Notes under the pieces: generated by a model | What the model was told of the DNA's origin: nothing | The model's database searches: none | The model's input: the letters and a program-made list of their open reading frames with translations, nothing else | Shown here: positions 53,787 through 64,000 of the stretch, piece after piece | Numbering within the stretch: the first letter of the stretch is position 1 | Layout: every line of letters begins with the position of its first letter | Translations under genes and position numbers: made by a program | Assembly: GCF_028769735.1 (NCBI RefSeq) | Contig: NC_088171.1 | Span: 142,125,917 to 142,189,916 of the forward strand | From: Zonotrichia leucophrys gambelii | Taxonomy: Eukaryota; Chordata; Aves; Passeriformes; Passerellidae | Length of the DNA: 64,000 nucleotides | Reading direction: 5' to 3'

Positions 53787-53837
53787 TGTTAAGTGTTTCA
53801 TTTATAGGTAAATCATTGTTAAATGTTTCATTTATAG
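53787..53837 (+). repeat. NSMCE2: Imperfect tandem duplication in NSMCE2 3'UTR
   Basis: TGTTAAGTGTTTCATTTATAG (53787) recurs as a copy with one difference at 53817 (A for G at the seventh base), period 30. Confidence 0.9.
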
Positions 53838-53960
53838 CCAAAGTTGAAGGTCTCTGCTGTAACTGAAAGCATTTTTTGAAGTCAGGAATATAAGGAAGTC
53901 CAGTTAAACTTGTTTAGGTTTTTTCTACCTTCCTGAATTTCTAAAAGCTTGCATTTGGTA

Positions 53961-53966
53961 AATAAA
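53961..53966 (+). terminator. NSMCE2: Polyadenylation signal AATAAA of NSMCE2
   Basis: A canonical AATAAA lies 269 bases past the stop codon. It is followed by a CA-containing candidate cleavage zone and then a GT/T-rich downstream element (AGTGTGCTAGTTTCTT) about 30-40 bases later. That arrangement is typical for metazoan 3' ends. Confidence 0.75.
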
Positions 53967-53985
53967 GTATGTTTTGCAGCATTTA

Positions 53986-56900
53986 AACTTCCTTTTCAGT
54001 GTGCTAGTTTCTTCAGCATATTAGAGATGCAGATCCTGCCAGCATTGATGAGTGCTTTGCTGGGTGTTGCAGATAGTTCTGTCACTGTCTCTGTAACTAC
54101 TGGGCATGGTTGGAGTAGGGCACTGTGACCAAGGATTTTCAGTGCTTGGGACCATGCCCATGTTGTAACACAAACCTTGGAGATGAATTTGCAGAAAGTG
54201 TTGCACACTTATTCCTTGTTTGTGGCCACAGAGAACAACCACTCAGCTTTGAGGATTTGGCCTTGTTTTTTTATAATTTTGAACTCTCTGCCCTGACTTA
54301 GGCTTTTATTTTGATATTCAGAAGCATTTAATTCAGGCTTTTTTCATTTGGGAGCCCCAGAAGGCTTTACCTTAATATTGTAGGCTAGAAGACTACAATT
54401 ATTTACAGAGGTATTCCAATAACTAAATTTCAGATAGTACAAATATATTGTAACCATATGCCTTGGATTGAAAAACAGTTAAATCTTTTTATATAAGCTT
54501 CAGATATCTATGCTTTTGGGCACAGATCCAGAAAAGAACTTAAACTTTGTGACACTATTTATTGCCTAAATTGATCTGAACACATCAGGCAGGTAAGGCA
54601 TATATATACATGAATTAGAAATAGCCATAGGTAAAAGAAGCTGCCTTGGCAGTCAGATGACAATTATCTCTTGGCATATGTAAGCAGAAAATAGAGGTTT
54701 CTTTGTGCTTTGGGATCCTTAGTGGGCTAGATGGTGTTTTCCTATGTATTTTTTCTGAATCTACAATCTGACTTTTAATGTAAAATATAGCTGATGTACC
54801 CATGTGCTAAGGTTTCCACTCTGGGTTACTGTTTGCTAACAGCTCTCCTTTCACAGACCATTATTAACCCCAATTGCACTTAAGAGCACAAACCACTTCA
54901 AGCTGAAAATTGTTATTTTGTAATTGAAGAATATTAATCTGCAAGCTGATTTCATAGGTGAAAAAGAGAACTGAACCATTATTGCTTGCACTGGGCTTTT
55001 GTGTTCAAAACACTTCATGGGAATTGGCTGGCTAATTTTCATCATGTGGTCTAACCCTGAGGTCCATCCTTCCCCAGCTCTGCAGTGAGCGTGGGTGCTT
55101 CTGCCATGGAAGCCCAGCTGAAAGAGCTGAAAGGGACTGGGGGGTGGTTGAGCAGTATGTACCTGTTTGTATTTTTATGTATAAAATCTGGTCCCCTTTA
55201 AAATACCTCAGGGCTCAAACCTGTAGTTTTTAAGGCGGGTCACCCTTTTTCAGTTAAATACCACAAGGGAGGATGTTAACAATAGCATTTTTCAAAAAAA
55301 ACAGGGAGGGGGAGGGAATGTCCTTTCTGTTTCATCTTTAAGATTGTGGTTAAATTTGTTCTTGAACCATTTCTAAGCAGAATATCAGAAACAGAAAGTT
55401 GCATTGGTTAAATAAGCTCTGCAGTTTCTGGCAGAGGTGCATTAAGATTGTCCTCTTGGATCTAATTCAATCCCTAGTGATAACCAGCCTCCCAAGTTTT
55501 CAAATGCAAAGGTGTACATACATTTTCCATGCCCACAAGTGCTGCACCTCAAATTTAGTTTGTGTTGGTGTTTGAGTGTGCCTTCCAATAACACATAACA
55601 TTATAAATGGTAAATTATACCCAGATTCCTACCAACAAACTGGTGGCAGCAGGTTTGGTTTGCTACCTGTGGCATTTGTACCAGTATAGCCTTGGATTGC
55701 TGCAGTTCCTGATAAGGTTCATTGCCCTCATGTTCCAGTGAGTAATGCTGTGAGGGAGATTGCTGTCTTGGTTACACCTTGTTGTCCTACGTGAAAAAGA
55801 GACTTGACCCATCACAGTGCTGCACTCAGCCTCTGTTAGCTAATCCACAGGTAATAAGGTGGACTGCCTGCTTAAGATGATGCAGCTGGGAGACAAAAAC
55901 CAAACAAATCTGAAGCAATACTTTAAATGAAAAGAACAAATAGTCAAACAGTCACTTATGGCCACTCCAAGAGGAAAGGTATTTTTGGATGTTCATATTC
56001 CTGCTTCAAACTACATCATCTTCCTTCTCTCCTTTGCTAGCCTGAGACAGGCAGTGTCAGTGAATCAGAGAAGCTGAACAGCAAGTGAAGTTCTGAAATC
56101 CTTCTTGGTTTCACCTGAAAGAGATGGCAGCACTGGCCTGCCCAGCTTTAATAACAATCACATCTGAGGTGAATAGGCATGTGTATTTAAATGGAGGTAG
56201 GTTTCTTTCTTTTATCAGCAGAGATGCCTCTTTTAAAATATGACCATGTTATCCAGGAAAAGACAGATACTTGTTCACTTGTGCCAGCGTTGCTGGTGAG
56301 AGTACTTGAGTTCCATTGGAATCAGTGATGCACCAAATAGATTCAAGTGCTAGAATGAACTGCCTGTGTTTACTGAAATCAATGGAGTTTTCACCAAAAT
56401 GTTTGGCATTTCTGAATTTAAACTATATCATACCACCCAAGGAATCCTAGAGTGATGATCTTTGAACTTGGAACTTGAGCCATCCTGCTGATTTTGTCAT
56501 GGCCGGTTCTCTTCTGTTGCTTCTTACAAGTAATTTTCCTCCTTAAATGGAAAGATTCCAGGGTTGGCCATCAGCATCCATTGCAGCTGGCTCTTCTCTT
56601 AACTAGGCAGCTGGGGAAGGCTTCTGTGCCTGTCAGCTCACCTGGTGCAAGATACAAACCACTACTGATTCACTGGAGTGGCTGCAGTTAATGGCAGCTC
56701 TTGGCTCCTTCATTTGCAAAGTTCAGGTGTGATCTCTCTGTTCCCACATGTCCCACATTTCCCCTAAACTCTACTCTGGGAAGAAGTAGCTTGAAAGAGT
56801 TAAAGAATAAAAATAAGTGCCTGTGATGAATAAGCTGTATGATCTGTATGATTCACATAGTGGAAACTCAACAGCAGTTAAACCTTCAAATCTTAATCTG

Positions 56901-59900
56901 CTTTGGCTATAAGATATCATATGTAAACAGGCATATGTTAACAGTTCACAGGGTAATTTGTGTCTCATTGTCTGACGTCAGAAATTTTGCAATGATATTT
57001 TAAAAAAGAAATTCAGAGGTCAGGTGTTTGTTTTTTATTTTCTTTTTCCCATAAGGTGTGCTTTACAAATGCAGCAAACCTCAGGGTAGCTGAGAAGGAT
57101 CTGTCACTGAAAACTGGTGAGAATCTGTCTCTGCTAGAGAAGTTCCACGTAGTATTTTGAAGGTTTAAAGAAATGTCTAGGCAAATAGTGAATTAAGGGC
57201 AAGAGAGATCCACATACAACAGCTTTCAGTGGTACCCTGAGGCACAAGCCATTAACACTTGCTCACTTAAGCTTGCTCTCTCACTTGTACAGATTCTTCC
57301 TGTGAATTCTCCATTTTACAACTAGAGAGTCTGAAGTTTTCAAATCAGTGAAGCCATGATGAATAAAGATAAAAACTAATCAGGCAGGCATCTCATGGAA
57401 GATTTAGCACACTTGTGCTAAAATGAGTGCACATACCTCTGAATCAAGGACATATTCATCATTACTGCTCTGGAGCTGTGATCTTATTCATTCCAGAAGA
57501 ATCAAAAAGACTAAGTCAGTGCTCCCTTGAGAAATACCCGGAGCAAAAGCAGGGGCTGCAGGAAGTGATACTGATGACTCAACAGCCAAGGCCAACACAC
57601 TGCCTTATTTTAGACAATGTCCTCTTGGATACTCATGTTTCCTCATGAGTGGCTGATGACAAAGGTCTTACCTACCTGTGGTCACAAGTACCTCATGACA
57701 TTTTTCTCAAGAATAGCTCCAGTATTGTGGCCAGAACTAGCTTAGAATTCACTGTGCAACTTTATTAAGTTTCACTGCCATTTCGAGTGAATCTTAATCC
57801 TCACCTTCCCTAAAAATCTTCATGTATGGATCCTGCTGTGTCTGTTAACTAAACATTTGCCTAATGGATAGTGTTTTATTATACAGTGAAGAAGATGCAC
57901 TTAGAAAAAGGCTTCCTGGAATGGAAAATGTAAGAATATCCCAAGGACAGGTCTTCCTTTCTGTTACTACAGCCAAAGCCTTAAGCTGATGGCTCCTCAC
58001 TACAGGTACTGATGGCAAATTCCAAGTCTTCCATAAATAATAATTTATTTGCTGGTCATAAAGTACTTATTGTTAATACATAATATTTCAAACACCTGAC
58101 GTGGTCACAGAATGCTCAGAGGAGAATCCTGTGTGTAGGTGCCAGCAGATTCTAGGCTTCCAGCCAGTAACTATAAAGAGCAAAAACATTAGATTGATTG
58201 TTAAGCAAGTAAAATTCTGGAATGGGTGTACATCATCCAGTAGATACCCATGTATGTGCTTAGCCTCTTGATGCATGAATAATCACAGTGACTTGACAGG
58301 ACTGCAGCAGTGTGCAGAAAACACTGTGTGTTTCATCATTTCAAAGCACTGCAGAAAAGGCTGTGGTGGGCTGAGAAGAGAGCCTGCCTCTCTTGCTTGT
58401 TCTGATGTTAGTCCAGACCCAAAGACAGAGTCTGAAAGCACGCACATGAATTGAATTGCATGGGAAGCTTACCAAAGGAAGTGTTTGCTTGTAAACTCAG
58501 TATGAATAGGATCTTCTCTGACCGCAAGGGAAACGGAGACACTCATTCACTGTCCGCTTGTGCAATCCACTTCTGAGGTAAAAACAGGATTTGAGGTCTA
58601 AAACCTGAACCTTCACACGTCTTCCAGGCAACAGAAGAAGCCTTCATGCTCTCCAGTTAGCGAAGGAACAAAGTCAGGAGGTGCTGCTCATAAGACTCCT
58701 TGGATTTGTTAAAAACAGGCTTATCAAAAGGGAATCATTGAGAGTTCTGAGCTACAGCAGCCCTGAGAGCAGCTTTTGTGTGGGCTTGAGGGGAGACATC
58801 TGAGCACCATTACACTGCACTGCTTTTGATGTCACTACGTGCTCGTCATGTGTTTTATATCTCAGCGGTGAATCTGCCGCCAAGTTCCACAGTGTCTGAG
58901 GATGGCTGTGGGTTATCACAGATGCTGCTCTGCTATAAAAAACATCACTTTTAGTTCTTTATCACCTGGCCATACGACTACTCTTTGAGCCCTATTTGTG
59001 CAGGGTAATTCTGTACACCATTAGATTATAGATGACATGCTGGTTTTATATTGTTGGCTTTCAATCTGGCAGTAGTTTAATTTTCATTACATGGCTTGAG
59101 ATAACTTTTTAAATAAAGATACTGATTTTTCATCGTTTACCAATAGTTTAATATTAGCCAAAATATTTGTGTTCCTTGCCTTTCTCATCCGGGAACTAAA
59201 GTAAAGAACTTTTCATTTTTTTCTGTGGCAAGCAGCCAGTTTATTTATAAGTGCCCTAATCTAATAGAGATTTATTCAGTGTGTCCCATGAGACATACTG
59301 TCAAAGTTACCAGACCTGTCCCAAGCACTTGGGAAGTGGGGAGATGGTTACACAATTCTCATTGCCTCTGGCTGCTCTAGTTATAAAGGGTCAGAGAACT
59401 GGAGCAACAGTGATAATTTTGTGAGCATCTAAGGAAAAGCAGCTGCTCAGGTGAGTGTAAGCACTGGCTGAGGGCAAGGCAGGTAGATGCTTGAAAACCA
59501 TGTAACAAAAATTCCCTTAAATAAAATAAGAGAAATGGGAGGATCAATGCCTGAGCACCAGGAATTCTGGATTCTTCAGTCTTCATCTCACAGATGCACT
59601 AAGCTGCTTGTCTGTTTAAAAAAAGAGAAAAAATATATGAAGAGCAATATTCACCTTGTCAGATTCCTGGCAAATCTGTGCTATGTAAGACCTTTCCCTC
59701 TGCTAGGATGCGCCCATTTTGTGATACACATCCCACAGGCTCTTTTTTCTGCTGCAGTCCCAGATCCTTGCCTAGCAGCTGGGACTCCAGAAGTGAGGAG
59801 ACAGCTAGCAGTCCTGCTTGCTTTGACTGGCCTTTTCCAAGGCAGGATCTACTTTTTGTAACGATTCTGCAATGTCCTTTGATTGAGAGCTCCTCAGACT

Positions 59901-62795
59901 TTGCGAGTGTTGGGAAGGTGCCAACACTTGCACACTGTTATCCTTTGCCAGGCATGATGCCTCCTGAACTCTGCTTCCAAAGGTCATCCCTGCCCACCTC
60001 ACAGGTACCAAGTCCCTTTGGAACACCTGAGTGCTGGTTCCTTGTATTCTGCTGGCTCACAGCAGTTTATTTTTTCTGGCACTTGGATAGCAGGACTCAT
60101 CCACAGAGTCAATGTTTTATCCCAGCATTAGGTCTGTAATTGTGCACTGATCTGTGCTCCCCAATGATTTTCAGTGCTGTCCACTGGAGATGTGTAACAT
60201 TGCCCTGGTTCATTTTGAAGGGCTGTAAAGCCATTCAGGCTCAAATTCACCACAGGCACAACTGAGGATTGCCATGACAGAATTCATCACACATGCTAAG
60301 CAGGCAGAGCCTGAAAAGTCTTTTTTGGGGAAGGGGGAGATGGAATGATGAAGGCTTATGTAGGGAATAGAAAGAAGACCCCAAAAGACAGGTTTTGATT
60401 TCTGGAGGAGACTAGTGCAGGAGATAAGCCTGCATGCTTAAAAGCCAGTGGTGTGATGAAAACAAACACAAGGCTGCTGTGTCAAGTGTGGTAGCTCCAT
60501 TTTCTGCAAAAATCTTATAATACTGAAATGTTGCAACAGTTTTTCACAAATCTCTTCCTGGAATTCCTCCTGTTCTCAGCACTTGTTCCTAACCACACCA
60601 GGGCTGCATGCAAGCACTGGCAGAGATGGGCAAGGAGGACAAGTTTCAGCCCTTTGAGAAAGACCAAAAGAACATGAAGAACACGCCATGTAGGTCATCA
60701 GACAACATCCTTGGCATCCCTTTTTTTTTTTTTTTTTTTTTTTTAATTCTTAATTTTTGCATTTTGGGGATTAGCCAAAATTAGAAAAACCAGAAAATCA
60801 AAGTGGGAATCCCTTCTCTGCTCTGCATCTTGAATGAATTTGGTGAGGATTGAGGGGAATCTGGATGTGGACCTTTTCCTATATTCTGTACCCAAAACAT
60901 AATACTAACTTGAGTAATAATTGCTACTATATGTTAAGCCACGGCATTAAGGCTTTGAGTACTGAAAGCATGCCAGGCATTTTAAAGAAGAAACAAAGGT
61001 TTCCTTCTGTCAAGAACTTCATTCATTTTTCATAGACCTGGGAGATTTAAGCTTTGGTTTGTCTCAGTCACATGTAGACAGTCAACTGTAGTTCAGCATA
61101 TACAGTCAGCTAGAAGAGGGCACCCACCAGTGCTTCTGGGATGAATGCCCCAGGAGTTATCTTTTCCTGGCCTTTGGGAACTGCTCACCCAGTTTTAGGG
61201 CTCCAGTTAGCAGGGACGGACATACAGAGCATGAAATTGCTGGAATCCCTGTGAGGAAAGGCTGCCCAGGCACCAGGAGAATGTGGCAGGACTGTGAGGT
61301 ACAATGCTGTGTGTACTCTGCTCTCCTCACATGCCAGGTGGGTTTGGGGGAGCCAGGATGACAAGAGGTGCTTTTTTCCCTTCCTCAGGAGCAGTGGGTA
61401 CCATCTCCCATTTGGCTGCCAGTAGCTCGAGCCAAGCCCTGTGCTCAGGTGCCACTGTGTCCCCATGGTGTGGACCTCGAGGTTCTAGATGGATGGGAGG
61501 CTGGGCAGGTGAAGGACCCAACTTCCAACAATGTATGCAGCAGATCCTTGGTACAGCCTCTCCTCAGCAGGGACAGTGATCTGACACAGGAGCTGAGAGA
61601 GACGGATCTTTGGGAGGGTGGGAACACTTGACACCTTCATTCCTGCTCACACTGCATCTCAGTTCTGAAAGAGCTACAGGGGACACCGGCACACACTACT
61701 AATGCCCATGAGAACTTTATGCAGGTCCATTGCTGTTTTGTGTGCACCCATTTGTTTTTGTCTGCACCCTTTCCCTGTCCCCAAAGGTACTGATACCCTT
61801 CCCCCCCACCCTGCACCTTCTGCTGTCTCAGATGGAGGAAGCAGCTCACACATGTGGCATCCTACCAGCTAAATTCACCCAGCAGCAGCATTCCAATCAT
61901 TAAACTTCCAGGAAGGGAAAGTAAAACAGAAGGTCTGATAGATACTTGCATGTCTTTTACCTATAAAGAGGAACCAAATAAAATAGCGTGCTTTGAGAGT
62001 TGTGGTGAATCACTCAAAAACAATCTGCAGGCATTAATGGAATTTTATTTCTGGGGAAAAAAAAAAAGAAAGAAAGAAATGCAGGCCCTGGGATATCCCT
62101 TTATGGCATATGAGTTTTATGTTTAAATGCATTAATGGGACTGCTATGCTATGAGTCATCCCGCACAAGAGTTTCATGTGTTTCTTAAAATACACTAGAA
62201 GTAGCTGAAGGCATGCATGGGTTTGCTGTGCAGTTATCTATCAGGAATCTGAGCAAATACCTGCACACGTGGCATCACAGGCTTCAGAGCTGGGTGTCCC
62301 ATCCTCACTCAGCCCTCTCTGCCTCTTGCACTGACCCGGGCTGGGGAAACCAAAACAGAGGAGGAGTTGATCCTACTGAATAACAAAACGCAGGGTCCCT
62401 GTGTTAATATTAGCAGAGCTTCAGCACTAAATTACAGAAAATTTGCATATATAAAACCAGAAAACTGGAGAGTTTTTCTTCTGAAGCATTCTTGTCAAAA
62501 CTATAGCAGGGTTTGTTTTTTTTTTCCCCAGGGATGAAAATGATTTGTTGTCTGGTTTTGTCTCCTTTTTTTTTTTTTTTTTCCTTCTCCATTTACTCCC
62601 AGTCCGGGCTGTAAGTCCATTTACTACTCCTTTAAAGCCATGCTATTGAGCTGTGTACAGCTCCTCTCAGTCTGCTCCTCGCAGGTCACTGCAGCTGCTG
62701 GCGGCTGCCTGACTCTCCGAGCTATTCCTTTTTCGGACAGCAGATATAGTTTTAACATGGGAAACACCCAGTGCCAAGTATTTCTGATGGTGCAC
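53986..62795. other. Intergenic region between NSMCE2 and TRIB1
   Basis: About 9 kb lie between the NSMCE2 poly(A) signal and the TRIB1 promoter. I see no gene, no CR1 and no SINE. There is a 24-base T run at 60721-60744 and a 17-base T run at 62566-62582. Open frames up to 153 codons (59678-60139) have no recognisable domain and sit in mixed-composition sequence. This is where distal TRIB1 control elements would be expected, but none can be named from sequence alone. Confidence 0.75.
60721..60744. repeat. 24-base T tract
   Basis: An uninterrupted T run in the intergenic region. No retrotransposed sequence is recognised beside it. Confidence 0.9.
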
Positions 62796-62826
62796 ATTAC
62801 GTCTACGCTTATGATAAACGCTTATG
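62796..62826 (+). promoter_or_regulatory. TRIB1: Candidate upstream TRIB1 regulatory cluster (CRE-like site and direct repeat)
   Basis: ATTACGTCT (62796-62804) resembles a CREB/ATF half site. It is followed by ACGCTTATG twice (62805-62813 and 62818-62826, period 13). The cluster lies about 500 bases upstream of the TRIB1 ATG. The motif calls are by eye and their function is inferred from position. Confidence 0.3.
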
Positions 62827-62973
62827 CTCACACAACAGCGCTGTGATGCAAACCTTGGGGTGAGGGATGGTTGTTTAGTGATTAGTGAAAAGTAAGGACT
62901 GGGGCTGGGAACCTGCAATTGCATGGACGAGAAGATCCTGGAAAGGAAGGTGGCCTCGCTTTCTCGACATAAT

Positions 62974-62980
62974 TATTTAA
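62974..62980 (+). promoter_or_regulatory. TRIB1: TATA-like element upstream of TRIB1
   Basis: TATTTAA lies at the AT-rich edge just before the CpG island. If used, transcription would start near 63005, giving a leader of about 310 bases. Position and motif are suggestive only, since CpG-island promoters often lack a working TATA box. Confidence 0.4.
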
Positions 62981-63217
62981 GGTCGAAGGGGAGGGGGGCT
63001 CCCCGCCGCCCCCTTCAAGTCCCGCGGCGGCTCCGCGGCCGCCCCGCCCGGCGGGCCCGGGGCGCGGAGAGCAGCGGGCGGAGCGGAGCGGGCGTGTCCC
63101 AGCCTCCCTCCTCCCATTTCCCCGTGCGTCAGGGCCGGGAGGAGGAGGAGAATCACCTTTTTTTTTTTTAATTTTTTTTAAAAGCCTCCAACTACTTTAG
63201 CGCGGACTCGGCAGCAG

Positions 63218-63289
63218 ATGGTGGACACGGCCCGAGGTTTCGGCGGGGAGAGCGAAGGGATGCGCCCAGCGCGCAGCGCCCGCCTGTAG
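63218..63289 (+). promoter_or_regulatory. TRIB1: Upstream ORF in TRIB1 leader (23 codons plus stop)
   Basis: An ATG at 63218 (G at +4, C at -3) opens a 23-codon frame that contains a second ATG at 63260 (G at -3) and ends in TAG at 63287-63289. The frame is the same as the TRIB1 coding frame and stops exactly eight codons before the main ATG at 63314. If the leader starts upstream of 63218, scanning ribosomes would meet this frame first, so it could damp TRIB1 translation. Its last codons (MRPARSARL) resemble the N-terminal extension MRVGPVRSA of the human protein. That suggests the segment is coding in mammals but closed by a stop here. Confidence 0.55.
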
Positions 63290-63313
63290 CTCCGCGCCCG
63301 CTCCGCTCCCCCC

Positions 63314-63619
63314 ATGAGCCGCCCCGCGTCCCTGCTGCCGGCCGCCCGCTGCCGCAGCGCCCCGGCCAAGCGCCTGCAGCCCCTGCACGACGGCCCCGCC
63401 GAGGAAGCGCCGGCCGCCAAGTGCCCTCGGCTCGCCGAATGCGGCCCCCCGGACTGCCTGAGCGCTCCCGGCTCGCCGTGTGCCCCCGCTTCTCCCGCCG
63501 GCGGCGGCGGCGCGGCGGGTCCCAGCCTGATCGCCTCGTACCTGCTGCTGCCGCTGGCCGAGCGGGAGCAGGTGTCCCGGGCGCTGAGCGTCAGCTCGGG
63601 CCGGGAGCTGCGCTGCAAG
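63314..63619 (+). CDS. TRIB1: TRIB1 exon 1 coding part, N-terminus of Tribbles pseudokinase 1 (partial, runs beyond window)
   Basis: This exon encodes 102 residues ending ...GRELRCK, followed by the donor GTGAGC at 63620 (phase 0). Landmarks shared with mammalian TRIB1 are AKRL (residues 18-21), AKCPRL (35-40), PGSPC (52-56), a low-complexity Pro/Gly/Ala stretch with a Gly run at 63-66, and YLLLPLAERE (76-85) leading into the pseudokinase fold. TRIB1 is a kinase-like scaffold that joins C/EBP-alpha to the COP1 ubiquitin ligase through its C-terminal tail, which is outside this window; the disordered N-terminus seen here is PEST-like. I chose the ATG at 63314 because an in-frame TAG lies 24 bases upstream, and it matches the internal Met10 (MSG) of the human protein. 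Its Kozak context is weak (C at -3, A at +4). Confidence 0.95.
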
Positions 63620-64000
63620 GTGAGCGGGACCGCGCGGGTGGGGAGCGGGTCCTGCCGGCCCGGGGACAGCCCTGCCCGAACATCCTCCCGCTGCTTCACG
63701 GCCGGGAACGCCCGGCCAGCCCCCGGCGGCGTTTGCACGCCCTGCCAGTGAGCCGGGACTCCGGCTTACCTCGGAGCGCCTTCACCCCAGAAGCTGTGGG
63801 AATGGTGGTTTGTTTTAGTTTCCCCCTCAGCCTTTCAATGCACAACGAACAGGAAAGGTCTCGGTAGCCGCTCCTGCCGGTCTTGCCGAGCCCTGGCTCC
63901 CCTCCAGCTCTCTCGTCATTGTTTGGGGAGAGTTGCTACGCGAGCGGCAGCTTTCAACGCCCTTGAGAATGAATTTGGGTTTAATTTCCTCTATACAGGT
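63620..64000 (+). other. TRIB1: Start of TRIB1 intron 1 (continues beyond window)
   Basis: The intron begins GTGAGC. Its first part is still within the GC-rich island, and GC content falls after about 63780. The last bases (TTCCTCTATACAGGT) resemble an acceptor, but the frame after it cannot be tested here. TRIB1 exon 2 would be expected to begin with a codon for valine followed by FPIKHYQ. Confidence 0.85.

Larger units (their letters stand above)
53693..53985 (+). other. NSMCE2: NSMCE2 3' untranslated region
   Basis: This is the sequence between the TGA and the expected cleavage region just past the AATAAA at 53961. It is AT-rich, holds an imperfect 30-base tandem duplication (53787-53837) and has no other obvious structure. 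The end is approximate because cleavage is inferred from the signal plus a GT-rich stretch starting near 53999, not from transcript data. If a further downstream signal is used, the UTR would be longer. Confidence 0.75.
62985..63760 (+). promoter_or_regulatory. TRIB1: CpG island covering TRIB1 promoter, leader and exon 1
   Basis: There is an abrupt change from AT-rich sequence to very GC-rich sequence dense in CG dinucleotides, spanning the 5' leader, the whole coding exon and the start of the intron. It contains GC boxes (CCCCGCCC at 63042-63049, GGGCGG at 63076-63081). It is the only such island in the 64 kb. The borders are by eye. Confidence 0.88.

Noticed and set aside
59678..60139. 153-codon open frame in the intergenic region
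   Set aside because: No domain and no promoter or poly(A) context. It overlaps another open frame, and the composition is not coding-like.
63178..63738. 186-codon minus-strand frame across TRIB1 exon 1
   Set aside because: It is a shadow of the GC-rich CpG island, where stop codons are rare. The Arg/Ala/Gly-rich product has no homology.
63421..63867. 148-codon + strand frame overlapping TRIB1
   Set aside because: Alternate frame over the CpG island, and it continues through the TRIB1 donor. The TRIB1 frame is clearly the conserved one.
1..64000. Search for CRISPR arrays, operons, tRNA or rRNA genes, and bacterial or viral systems
   Set aside because: None seen. The window is ordinary vertebrate genic and intronic DNA, and short direct repeats here are isolated pairs.

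Overview
The window is vertebrate nuclear DNA, most probably from a bird. It is AT-rich and intron-dominated, and its only recognisable recent repeats are 5'-truncated CR1 LINEs whose 3' end carries the avian 'ATCATAGAATNGTTTGGGT' signature. Older relics are amniote MIR-like SINEs and one very old CR1. No Alu, B1/B2, L1 or LTR element was recognised. The species cannot be fixed from the sequence alone.

Two protein-coding genes are present, both on the + strand. The first is the 3' part of NSMCE2 (MMS21), the SP-RING SUMO E3 ligase of the SMC5/6 complex. Three consecutive coding exons (49894-49979, 50312-50418, 53572-53692) encode the C-terminal 104 residues, including the whole zinc-binding SP-RING. 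A short 3'UTR with an AATAAA signal at 53961 follows. The second is the 5' part of TRIB1, a Tribbles pseudokinase: exon 1 (63314-63619) lies in a strong CpG island, and its donor is at 63620. The order NSMCE2 then TRIB1, same strand, matches the arrangement known around human 8q24.13.

Layout: 1-49893 is read as one large NSMCE2 intron. I found no credible exon in it; it holds scattered repeats, small tandem duplications and a few motif-dense stretches that could be enhancers. 49894-53692 holds the SP-RING exons and their two introns. 53693 to about 53985 is the NSMCE2 3'UTR. About 53986-62900 is a compact intergenic region with no gene seen. 62640-63313 is the proximal promoter and leader of TRIB1, including a 23-codon upstream ORF. 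63620-64000 is the start of TRIB1 intron 1.

The two genes are neighbours but are not known to share a pathway: NSMCE2 acts in chromosome maintenance and DNA repair, TRIB1 in COP1-dependent degradation of C/EBP and in MAPK signalling. I saw no novel multi-gene system. The observations most worth checking are the TRIB1 upstream ORF, a near full-length ancient SINE at about 37.9-38.3 kb, and two palindrome- or motif-rich intronic stretches near 12.8 kb and 45.1 kb.
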